NCBI GenBank assembly: GCA_030248215.1
Contig: JASANG010000058.1
Coordinates: forward strand, 1-64,000
Source of the DNA: Enoplolaimus lenunculus
Taxonomy: Eukaryota > Nematoda > Enoplea > Enoplida > Thoracostomopsidae
Direction: 5' to 3'
Length of the DNA: 64,000 bases
Below the pieces are notes generated by a model that saw only the letters and a list, made by a program, of their open reading frames with translations, did not search any database and had not been told where the DNA came from. A program made the position numbers and the translations under genes. Below are positions 25,401 to 36,800 of this stretch, in pieces; positions within the stretch are counted from its first letter, which is position 1; the number at the start of each line of letters is the position of its first letter.

Positions 25401-26085
25401 AACTTAATTTCTGTAAGAAAAGTTTGATGGTTAATTTCACTTGGATTTGTGCTATACGGCATGGCGAGTTTATGGCATTAGTTATTAGTATGGTTTTTCA
25501 AACTTAATTGCTACTACGTATTCAACCTGAACTTATACATGTTATTCTATAATGTCCTCATGTCGACACTCCGCAGCACAAATATCTTTGAATCTGGAAC
25601 ATGTATGTTTTAGTTACGTCGTGTAACGCAACACATTTTGGACTATCATTGATCCTTAAACTGATATTTTATGCATACTTTTAACGTTTTTGAGCGAATT
25701 GTAGGTTGTTACCAACTTCTTCACGTTTAGTTTTTATTTATTCGTATCTTAAGTTGTAGGAGCAAAGGCTGTGGAGGTGAAAGGTTACGCGTGGTCTGGT
25801 GGCGGACGCGGTATAGTTCGAGTCGATGTATCAGCTGACGGTGGCAGAACGTGGCATACAGCAGATTTGCAGCAAGATCCAGGTCAACCTCTGCAGCGTA
25901 TGTGGGCATGGACCCTTTGGCGTGCAAATGTGCCTATCACTGAGACAAACGTTCCCATTGAACTAGTGTGTAAAGCCGTTGATACTTCGTATAACAATCA
26001 ACCAGATAACGTTGCGGGCATATGGAACGCACGTGGCTGTTTGAACAACTCATGGCATAGGGTTAAACTGGAACCGAGTAAATAA
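19464..26085 (+). CDS. SUOX: Sulfite oxidase, mitochondrial
   Basis: Seven exons: 19464-19824, 20789-20961, 21388-21561, 23231-23464, 23659-23875, 24162-24371 and 25760-26085. All have GT/AG junctions and consistent phases and encode 564 residues (human SUOX is about 545). The enzyme oxidises sulfite to sulfate in the mitochondrial intermembrane space, passing electrons to cytochrome c; it is the last step of sulfur amino-acid breakdown. The N terminus is a basic presequence followed by a membrane segment near residues 52-70. The cytochrome b5 domain carries HPGG (heme His133) and a second heme ligand, His157, in FWALYAVH. The molybdopterin domain has FFVRNHLP and the Mo-coordinating Cys279 in LQCAGNRR. 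The C-terminal dimerisation domain has [10 protein letters not shown] and ends in [10 protein letters not shown]. No lesion is seen. A TTTGATTTAG acceptor about 20 bases before the ATG (AG at 19442-19443) could be a trans-splice or leader-intron site. Introns hold hAT-like repeats and a microsatellite. Confidence 0.97.
21791..22169. mobile_element. hAT-like non-autonomous element in sulfite oxidase intron 3
   Basis: The left end is CAGGGTGCAACCAGAATTCC and the right end GTAATTCCGCGTGCACTTTG. The flanks ctcgcgtg (21783-21790) and atcgcatg (22170-22177) match at six of eight positions, a worn 8-bp duplication. Both ends carry TTCCGGTTCCGATA-type subterminal repeats. A related right end (CCCGGTTGCACGCTG) is at 20739 in intron 1. 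Confidence 0.75.
24406..24540. repeat. Microsatellite (GATA/TAGA, ATTAC(A)TTAG and AAAT units) in sulfite oxidase intron 6
   Basis: Runs of GATAGATA, then TTAGATTACATTAGA-type units, then AAATAAATAAAT and seven or so TAGA units, without interruption. Confidence 0.9.
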
Positions 26086-26555
26086 TCGCTATCATAGAGG
26101 AATCGATTACATAATCGTTATAAAAATGGAATCCAGCAATACAAATTTAAATATATAATAGAATGGAGTTAGCATTCGTGATTATAAATGTTTTCCACTG
26201 TTAAATATGATTAAGCGTTATGATTGGTTTTGAACGTACAATTACTTTGCATTGAATGCGAAGCTAAAATCTTGCATAAGTATAAAGTTCAACTACTTAA
26301 CATTATTGCAAACAAAATTTTACTGGATGAACTGGAACTTACACTTACTACCGCTGGATTGTAATTTTGTGTGGTTTCTTTAGTTGCACTTATTGGTATA
26401 ACTTCGCGCAAAGCCCTACAAACGGCTCCAATACTTTATAAATGCGAAACTGGAACTATACAAAATGCAAGGAGTAAAACGGAACTAAATTATACCAGAA
26501 TGTAAAACGGAACAAAAAATTTTAACACGAATTTGGACAGTAAGGTTTTCTATAA

Positions 26556-27600
26556 TGTTTAATTCAACGGATAGTTGCAATAGCGGATACGTATCAATAA
26601 CGAAGGGTGGCGGAGTGTGGAAAAAATAAATAACAGTCCGTAACCGACAAACAGGGGGTGCCCTCTGGAGGGGCCAAATAAATATCAGCCCCCCTCATTT
26701 ACTCTCATCTATGCTCATTTATGCGTGTTTCACATTGCTCACTTCTATCTGTTTCGGCGTCGCTAAAGACTGTGATATTTCAAGATTTCATTGATATGTA
26801 TAGATTTTTTGTTTGATTAATTAAAAGGGTGTTTACATATTGCTTCAAAATCTGAAGCGCATAAAAGGTTGTTTATTGCTTCTGACAATGCAATGATTAT
26901 CGGCATACCATAAAGCCAACTGCTTTTCGTAAGTGGGTCGTGTATTGTACATCATCCCAAAGTCGTATCTGAATTTTTGGTTTTGTGTTTTGAATTTTGC
27001 AATACCCTGCGAGTATGAACTGCTGGTGAACCAAAATTTTGTAGTAAAAATTATGTTTGATTCGCTAGTTTGCACGGATTAAAACTGATAGTAAAAATAA
27101 CGCAAACGAATGGCTGTGTACAACAGGAGGTGTGCCTCTAGCACGGACACAAAATCGAACTCCGCCTCCTCCGGTAGAATTTTTCCGGAGGTTCCGGCAA
27201 TTTCGGCAGTGAAACTTTGCATATTTTACGAAATTTATTTTTGTTTGACGCGTTTCATTTTAACTTTGGTACAATTTTAACGAAAAATTACTGAGATTTC
27301 GCAAAGAATAAGCGTACAACGAAAAGATTTGCTAACCCCATACAGATATTTGAAGAGGGGTTCCCCGTTTTGAGTCCCAATCAATAGGAGTCTGTATCCC
27401 TAAATATGCGTCCGTAAGCGGATAGAGTCCCTAAACCCTAATTAGAGACAATAAATGTCAATTATACCTCATTAGCCCATAAATGACTAGAGGACCAAAT
27501 AACTTCAGTTCGAAATTTTAAAGCGCACTTAAGTTTGAAAGTAACATTCCAAAGTATAACCTTGCATTATCGCTCAAGTTTTTGATGCAATGTAAAAAAC
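26556..27600. mobile_element. Two partial CTGTAGTGACCC-family MITE copies in swapped order, with a hAT-like relic between
   Basis: 26556-26703 matches the right half of the family (GATAGTTGCAATAGCGGATA to GGCCAAATAAATATCAGCC). 27349-27600 matches the left half (CCCCGTTTTGAGTCCCAATC to GCTCAAGTTTTTGATGCAATG) in the same orientation. The halves are therefore in reverse order relative to an intact element. A CCGGAGG-type hAT-like relic occupies 27124-27330 between them. Confidence 0.6.
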
Positions 27601-29851
27601 AAACTATGTACACTAATAATTCGCAAGTCATTTTTCTAATGTGTCCATAAAGCAGAAGGCTTGAATTTATTATTTTTGTACGGTAACATGGTGACGCCCA
27701 GCGTTTGGGTATTCTCAAGTGCACAGTTGCCGACTTCAAAAGGACTTTACCTAAACCAACAGATCTGAAACTACTTTAATAATTGCAAGCTACTGACTTT
27801 TAAGGGTTCTCCTATATGCCTAATTCCCTTCGTTTGCCCTGAATAACCTTTCCTATTTCATTAGTTTTACAATGTCACACTAGTCCTTTAGTTTTGGTGT
27901 TCAGCTTTCGTTTTGGTGGTTTGTGAAGATCTATAAAGTTTGCAACTTTTACTAAAATTGATGCTATATGCAATACAGGAGTAGCGCAAATCAGCGCACT
28001 ATAAAAACGTGTACTGATTTTTTACCTCAAGCATTCGTTTTCATCACTTCAACGTCATGCCATTGCGGCAGGTTTGAAACTGGTGCTGTATCCAGCGGTG
28101 TCACTTTTTTCCACGATCTAGTTTTTCGTTTTTGCTTGGTGTTTTCATTATAGATGGGCACCGGATATACGGATAAATAGCCGGCAAGAATTGCCGGATA
28201 TAAGGATATGAAAAAATATCCTATTCCCATCACTAGTTTTTATAGGATGCGTAGCCTACTTTTTGCTTGGTGTTTTTATAGAATGCGTAGCTTACTTCGA
28301 ACACTGAAGTCAGTCTCTCTTTAAACAGTGGATTTAAGTGACCAATGGCGTCGGCGGTTCTTTGAGGCTAATCTTTAGCCGCCAAATATGCTACATAATA
28401 GTTGTACCAAACTATGTAATCGCAAGCGAAAATAAAACTCAGCTAATTCTGACAAAAAAATCAGCAGATATCACTTGTTTGCTAACCGCACAAAGGCACA
28501 AAATTTGTGACATTTCAAGATTTCTTTACAGTGACGAAAACGTGGGACCGGCACTGAATCCAGACAGCATTTCAGCGAGCTGGAACTTTTCAAATTTCTA
28601 TATCAGCCTTTTCCCGGTATGCAAACTTGATGCTATTAATCCATTCACAAACAGTTAAATTAAGGCTGATTGCACAAAAATTCTCTGGTTCACAAAATCT
28701 CCAAACAGTTTTTAGTTTGCCAAACGTGTCGCAAATTTCTCAAATTTTCTAATCAACTAAAGAGGTTTTCGAACATATATAGCATATCACAACGTATTCA
28801 CACAGGCCTGTAGCTAGCTCACCTTGCTAAAGGAGTTAAAATTTTCAGGAGAGGCATACAAAAGTGTTCGATGACTTGCAAACAAGGTTAAACATTTTCT
28901 GGGACCATTGTTCCACGGGGGCCTGAGCTTCCCTAGCCCACCGTTGGAAACGGGTCGGGCCCGTGTTAAAGGTGACATTTTGAACTATGCTCGAAATAAA
29001 AACCTTATATAGGAGAGTTATGTACCACACATTTATAATACATACGACTGCAAAAAACCAAATCTATTTGCAACAAACCTGCGAACAAGAATAACAGCGA
29101 TATGATACATATATTGCATCAATTCAAAATGTGTTTCTATTATTGGTAGGGCGGCGTTAAAGTTTGATCCCATTCCTAGAGTTGTTTACTAAAAGGAAAC
29201 TCCGATACTCTGCCTGTCAGGCCTCTTTAATTGAACCCGTTCTGACAAATTTACACCTGGTCTGTTTTCTTTCGTTGATTAGGAAGTGTGAGGAGTAAGC
29301 GTACCTCGGTGGTCAATAGTTTTAACCAGAGACCGAAATGTACGAGCATCAGAGTTTCCTATCCCTTCCTGGACAGTGTAGCGCAGCCATGTTCACATGG
29401 TCGGATTAATAATAAAGAAGATTGCTTAAAGCATGCAATCTGAGGGTTCGATAATAACAATCAGGGACACATGAGTGCAAGTACGATGTAGGTCTGATCA
29501 GAGAGTTCCGACTTGAACTTAGCAAAGTTAGCGCATTTAGGCTGACTACCATCACTCCAACGCTATCAAAAGATTCAGATCGCCAGTATAGGGCGCTTAG
29601 GCTTTAGGTGCTGAGTCGAAACCTTGTATACAGTTTTGCGGAATTAACGATTGGGGCTGTGTTAATTTTTCGGTGCATAAAACACTGGTTTGCATCACGC
29701 TGTTTTAATGGCTTTAATATATTTTTAATTTGATTTTGTTCCTACAATTGTTCTATTAATATTGTAGCTGTTTTATGAGAACTTTCACTAAAACATAAAC
29801 ACACCGATTATGAATTGGATCCGTCTCTCAAGTTTGCTATGTAAGTTTGTA

Positions 29852-30050
29852 CACTGCAAAAATGATGAGCCAAACTGTTTCTCTCCGAAATAGGCTTTTC
29901 CTGACTACACAAACTGAGTCAAAATTCGACTACGCCCGAGTTAACTTCCACTCAACTTGACCCTGGCGGAATCGAATTTTGATTCATTTTATGTAGTAAC
30001 GAATAGCCTATTTCATAATGTGTCAATTTGACTCACCATTTTTTGCAGTG
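29852..30050. mobile_element. Palindromic Tc1/mariner-like MITE (CACTGCAAAAA ends, TA target site)
   Basis: The ends CACTGCAAAAATG and CATTTTTTGCAGTG are inverted repeats, flanked by TA at 29850-29851 and 30051-30052. The two halves pair almost end to end (CCGAAATAGGC with GCCTATTTC; TGAGTCAAAATTCGA with TCGAATTTTGATTC). Length is 199 bp, with no coding. A relative is nested at about 54080-54251. Confidence 0.8.
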
Positions 30051-30800
30051 TAATTTTATTAGCCCAAGGGTTAAGTGTCTGGTTTAATTATTTCTGTTAA
30101 ATTGTTAAACGAGTATACAAGTATCTTTTTGCATATCTAATAAGTATATTGTAGAAATGGTTGTGACAATGTTAATTATATAAGCTCTGCCACGCAACAA
30201 ATTTTAGGATATTTTTTAAATGCTTTAGCTTAGCCTTAAGAAAAATTGTATCAGCTTCAATTTCTTTTGTTCTTTTCCGGTCACATTTTCAATAAAATTT
30301 AAACCCTGATATAACGCCATATGTAAGATGAAACGTTATTTCTGTCCAACTATGATGTTTTTATGTTGCAGCACAAAGATATTTAGAGGCAAGGTGTAAT
30401 TATAGATATTCGTTTCCGGTGAAACTATAGATATTCGTTTCCGGTGAAAATCGGTGTCCGTTTCCGTTGTCGAAATACCTGAAATTCCGTTGCTTCAAAG
30501 TAGTTATGAATCACGTATATAAATAATGAGTTTCCCTATTGATGCTGCAGCTGGTTTGTACTAAATATAAATTACGAAACTCTTCCAATAATTTGGCAAA
30601 TGTGCATCCGCTATGTTTTTTAAATTTTTTAGAAACCCAGTGAATATTTGAATGCCTGCGGTTGGCAGAAAAATAAAGAAACAGTTATACTCCGTTATAT
30701 ATTGTTGCTTTTCGCTTTATAACTTGGTTTATAGGTCCTAGCAGCACTAACGTTTTTGACATAAATTGTGCTGCAATTTAAAGTTGGTTTTAATTTTTAG

Positions 30801-33800
30801 TTTACACGTGTAGTGTTGTACTTTGCGCTCGAAGGCAGTATTCGCGGCCTGAATTGGATAACACACCAGGTCCGTTTCAGCAGCTGCAAAATCAAAATTG
30901 GATGTCAAGAATTAAAGATCCAAATATATCAACAGGGAATTTAACAATACCAGGTAAATTTATTGCAAGCATCAACGAATGGAAGGATTAATAACTTTTG
31001 GCGATTATTGATATCGAGGTGCGACATAATACCCAAAATACCGGAACCGGAAACGGATAGCAAAATATCCAGCCAGAGCCGAAATACCGAAGACAAATAT
31101 TACGTCTATATTTTAGTAGTAAATCTTAATCACTCAAATTTAACAGTGCTTAGTATTATTTCTTTATTATTTATTTCCATAAAAGGCTTTCGTTTTAATC
31201 ACACTCCCTGGTTGTGACGATGCAGTAAAATTGTTAATAGTGTTTGGTATTTAGTATCGAAAATTTTTAAAGTTTATAACTAACTGATAAATGCAACTGA
31301 ATCCATTCAATTTGTATTTATGTCGCTCACACGTTACCATTTGTCGGCTACGCACATAAAAAGTCCTACTATACTGTTAATTTGTAAAATGTCCTATACT
31401 GTATTTAACCGTAAGGTGGACATATATACTCCTGTTGTTTATACGAAAATAACGTCATATACTTCAATAACAAAACAACTATTTACATTTTGCAAGTTTG
31501 AATCGGGATCGTTTTGTTAAAGATCGCCGTGATAATTTGACAATACTATGATCCGAGTCGTTGTTGAGTTCGCACTGAAATTTCCAGATACTGGTTTATG
31601 TTGTAACATACCTACTACACGTATGCCTATATATGTAAACAATTTTCACTGTATATTTAGATATCGGATAAGGCAACGTACGGCACAATTTTAGTACTTT
31701 AAACTGATGCGATGAACATCTGATTCAATGCATTTTGACCAAACGCTCGAACATTTGTATTAGACCTGGCTTCCCTATTACATATATCAGAACAATACAT
31801 AAACGCCCTTTTGAACAATACATACCTGCCACTCGCGTTCTTCTCCGTAGTCTGCATCACTATCTGAGTCGAACTGTTCAGCGTTTTCAAATTTTGACCC
31901 TGTTAAGTTCGATTAATACATTTTATGATTTAAGCGTTGCAAAAGCATATTCCTAAGCCTAAGCCTAAGCCTAAGCTTAAGCAAAAAATGTAGTCTAAAT
32001 TGTCAGCTTACTCGTTTACGAGCCCATCAGAAACCGTGACGGCCCTAAAAGTAACACGGGCCTAAGTCAGCATGCGTTTGTGCAGTCGAATAAAACACAA
32101 AAGTAATACGTGTAGCTTTAACACTATGCTGACGACATAGTGGATATTTAACAATAAGTAAATGCATATATACGTAAATTCAGATGTTCATGCCGTACGT
32201 ACCATGTTTTTTTGGCGTTTTAAGAGAGTAGTATTTTGTAATCGGCTGGTTTTCATCGTGAAAATCGTAATTCTCCATTTTTGGTACTGTGGTTGAGCTG
32301 TTTTTTATTCGACTAGTCATAAGTTCTGTGTGCTAAAACTGAACATCAAATATGCTTGCAATGGTTGATCGGACGTTGCGCGGCGACAAATATATGAATT
32401 AAAAACATAAAAAAATTTGTTGGTTTTCAAATTTTCTTGAACTATCCTTTCAACAGGACGGTCTCAGTTTGTCGCCTACACCGTTGTTTTCGAGCAACAT
32501 TTGTCCTAACACCGTTGCTGCGAACTTGTCAATGTCCGCACAATAGCTAAGTAATCTTTGGACAAAATTTTATACAGATAAATGGTATAGATGTCCATAC
32601 CGTCTCATGAAAACGGGGGGGACTTTGAATGCGCGCAGCCAACAAATGGTAACGTGTGAGTGACATTATTCGGATCTATTTTACGTCTGTTTTCGGAACA
32701 CATGACTCGTTCGCATTACTCGGTGGCATCTATTACAAAACTCAATCAAAAACGTGCCGTGAACAACTCGATGGTGGCATTCGATATTTTGACCCGAGAC
32801 CACGGAATTACGGCGACGGCACGTTGCCATTACACCACGGACCTCGATATATGGGCATTGATTTGACTGAAGTTCTTGAATGTGTCAAAACGTTTCTGAC
32901 GGAACATCCATCGGAATTTGTGCTAATGAGAATCAAAGGTAGATTAAAATTGAACTGTAAACTTGAAGGAGTATAACATGATGATGGGAGGTCTGTAAAA
33001 CTTAATGCAAGTTGCGGTGTTTACCTTTTTTACTATTTGACACCAAGACTATGCAATTTCAATGAATGATTAAAACGGTCTAGAAGTTGCAAGTATGTGA
33101 TGATACAAAATATAGACTTGAAAACTGCGTAACATAAGAAGTTCTTTCTGATGTTTGCAGCGCTTAAATTGTTTGAGAAAATATTAAGGGGGTCTTCAAC
33201 CAGGATTTGTCTCTTAATCAGAGGTTGACAAAGATATGAATCTGTTTCATAACTCTGTCGGCGACATCACCTAATTGTTAGATGGTAGCGGATTTACCTA
33301 ATGCTGCTAAGACTACCTTAACATGTGTCGGAAGTATTTCGAGAAATAACAGCTTCACCACGCTCTAACTGCCGTGCGCAAGTTGAAGCATCTAAAGCAA
33401 AGCAGCGGTACTTGGTCAAACCATGACTTGGTATCGGCCTCATAAGATGGTGAAAGTTTAGGACTCCGCTTTGTTATGCCAAAAACTGCAGTAGTATGGC
33501 TGCTGGTTTGGCTAAACGCAACTTGCTGCGCAGCTAAATTCATGAAGGTTGAATTTTCTTGCTAAAAGCGTCTCAACGACTTTTTTACGTGTTTCGTACA
33601 TAACAAACACGCTGTCATATTCATGCATTAAACGAAGAATACTCTATAAACCGAGTTTCCGTAGAATTCATTTCTGTATTAACCCTTTAACTCAGAGTAT
33701 ACTATGAGCAACTAAATACAATTAACATCCGAGCAACACCGACACTGTGAGCAGTGTGTAATAATTCTAACATATGCACAGTGCAAAATCTCTACAAGAC

Positions 33801-36800
33801 ATGAGAGCCCCCTCGGGCTCAATCGTCAAGCTCCAAGAGCTCATTGGTCATCGCAAACACGTCTGACCCGTGAGACTGTGGATCCACTCTTACCTTGAAA
33901 GTGCACCTCATATGAAATTGAAAATACTCATGTAAGAAAAGGATAAACGAGAAAACTAAGACGACGCCCGCTTTTTTGTGAAAATTTGTCAAGAGTCTCT
34001 TCAGAACCTGGACAATCTTCTCTATGAGTTTACAGCATCAGTAGTGATTCAATACGTTTTTCTTTCATCGTCGATCGAAGTGTTGGTAGCATCCGCTCTA
34101 ACTTTGAAAAAGATTTTCAGGCTCACATGTGGTCACAAGCAGCGCAGCTAACAACGATTACAGGACATAAATGTTAGGAAATTCACAACGATTGCATGCA
34201 TTTAGTGCTTCATTTGCTGTGTTCCATTTGTCATCTGGCTTTTGACTATTCCAATAACTATGCCAAAAGGTATATTCACCCTTGCTTACGGAATTGGAAT
34301 CATGCAACAAAAACTTCTGTATTGTGTTACGCTATTTTCAAGCAAATCCAAATAATTTTCGATGTTGTTCGAAATGTTTTGTGGAACCAAATAATTTAAA
34401 GTCATCGCTGATGGCAGGATAAAAATAACTGATTCTGAAGTAGTCGGCAACAGACCTATCGCAACTTGCAGGGCTACGATATACTGATCGCATTTGACCA
34501 GCTCAGGGTGCTTTCGGCTCAACGTCATGTATTTTGGCAACCAAAAACGCTTCTCTAAAAATGGTGTCAAATTTTTCTTCTGTTCGTAGATTTTCAAAAG
34601 CTGTTTAAAGAATAGCAATATCGAAAACAGCTTTTGACAAATTTAGTTCCCCGGATTGTAGCGTACGAGAAACTGGTGAAAGCAATCCAGACAATGTCTC
34701 AGGAATAATAAGTCCAATAATAAATTCGAACCGGCTAACCGCAGCATAATGATAGTTCATTGCCCTAACCACAACGTTACTACTCCAAGATTTCATAGCT
34801 TCTAAACCTCTCAAAACGTACTTACGGAAATAGTTGACGAAACTTTATGTACCGACGCAGTATGCCTTAAAATGTCGAGGCTCTTTTTCGTAAACCGTAA
34901 AGTGAGGCGCAATCACGATACAATAAATTGTTACGTCTTCTATTCCAGTAGAAACCAACCATCAACCTCATAATACCAAAACAAAACAAATCTTAAACGC
35001 AAAATTGTCTCTTTCGAATTCTTCTACTAATAGCGATCTGCATATTCTATATTAAGAATGCCACTCCTACAAATTGGTCAACTTAACGAGGTTTTTTAGC
35101 CTATAATAGATCAAGATATATATACTGTTATTTGATCACGAGCTGTAGCCACAATGGGCTTGCGGTTACTCAGTCCTCCGCAACAGTTCCGCCATAAATT
35201 CTGACGCGAACTAAAATGCAAAAGAAACGCTTTTAGCGGTTGTCAAAACGGTATTCAAGCGTAAATATAAACTTTTTGTTGACAACGCGAAAAGCGTTTT
35301 GTATTTTAGGACACGATTCCTAAATAAAACTTGTATATTTGGACTTAAATTAATTTTATTAAAACGTCAAGCACACGGAAACAGTGGTGTCTGAGTTGTC
35401 CATGGACACGCCTAAAAATCAACCAAAACTAAAGTTTCATGTTAGAAACTAAATAATTAAATGCAAAAATTGCGCTGACATTAGGTCGTTTCGCTCGCAA
35501 CGTTTTTAAACTCCCCTGCGTATCGACTTCTGAATATTCGCCAAAGATAGAACTCGATACCGGAAAGATGGCCGTTTTGGAGTTACCCGGTGATTTCCTG
35601 TGTGACAGCCTTAAAGATCGTTCTCGCGTCCCTGAGCAATGTTATCTTGAACGGCTTAATTATTCGTAGCTGCTTAGTTCATCCTCTAGATTTTTGTACT
35701 ATAATATGGTCGGGTTTTACTTTGCAATCACCGGGGCAACGGCCACCATTTTGAGAGACCCTAGTCAGGATGGCGGCTTTCGCCCCCGCCCCCCAAACCG
35801 CTCGCACTAAACCGCTCATTATTAAAATAGCTAAATTTTCTAATGAAGTATTTTTAATACTGTGTTTTGGCCTCTAGTATGAGAACCGCGTAAGGCTGGG
35901 GATTGGGGAATTGGGGTGTGAACTCCCTATCAAGCGTAGACTCCCTTAAAATTCCGAAGGCCTGTGATGCGACAGCCTCCAAATGAAGAACAAGTGTCGT
36001 GTCTGTATCACAGTGTACAAAAACGTCGCAGATAAACTTTTTCCATTTTCAAATTAACACTAGTGTGAGCGGGAACTAAACCACTACTTAACTGGTTATT
36101 ATGGTTTCCAGCAGTGATACGATGTAACAGTTGGCAAGTTGTGTTCTGTATACGCTGTTTAAATTATGTTTATTTAGAAGAAACCGAGCCTGAGTTGGAT
36201 GACCCTACTGATTTCTCAGAAGCCGTATATAACGCATTCAGACCGCTTATTGACGCAGATATGGTGTATGAAAGCATTGGTTCGCATATTCCATCAGTAG
36301 ACGAGGTACATTTCTTACTATTATCTGCTTAAAACGTCAAAGTGTTACAATCATTCTGTTGAATGCTTGTTACAGTGACCAATAGACTGCATTATAGTGT
36401 CAACTTGGTTCTGAAATGTCTATGGACACTGAACAGTACTTACATTTTTAGTATTTTTTCAGGCTCGTGGCAAGGTTTTGATTTTGCGACAGTATTCTTC
36501 TTCACATCCTGAGTACGACATAGGAGATAATTACCATTTCGCGAGCACTCAAGACAAATATGAAATAGCATCTATGTCAAACGAGGATTTGAACGGTAAC
36601 TTGATAAGGCTTATAATATGTTCATTCTTTTGAATTTTGAGTTAAAGTGCTCTGAAAATACACAAATGATCTTCTACGGTGGTACGGTAAATGTGTCCAT
36701 CAATGTTTCTTTGGCTCTATAAACTTGGTTTTTGCTTGATTTAGCGTCTTTTGCCTCTTAGCCGAAGAGTCTCAAAACTAGGAATGATAAATTAGTCAGC

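Larger units (their letters stand above)
26086..30800. other. Region between sulfite oxidase and PI-PLC A, repeats and no clear gene
   Basis: It contains the MITE and hAT-like pieces at 26556-27600 and the palindromic MITE at 29852-30050. A small GGATATCC-rich relic is at about 28150-28245 (left ATAGATGGGCACCGG, right CCCATCACTA), and TTTCCGGTGAAA duplicates occur at 30410-30450. The missing first exon of PI-PLC A probably lies in the last kilobase. An ATG followed by SFPIDAAA near 30526 is one weak candidate. Confidence 0.45.

Noticed and set aside
34286-34814. Host gene inside the PI-PLC A intron
   Set aside because: The reading frames match hAT transposase blocks and are interrupted.
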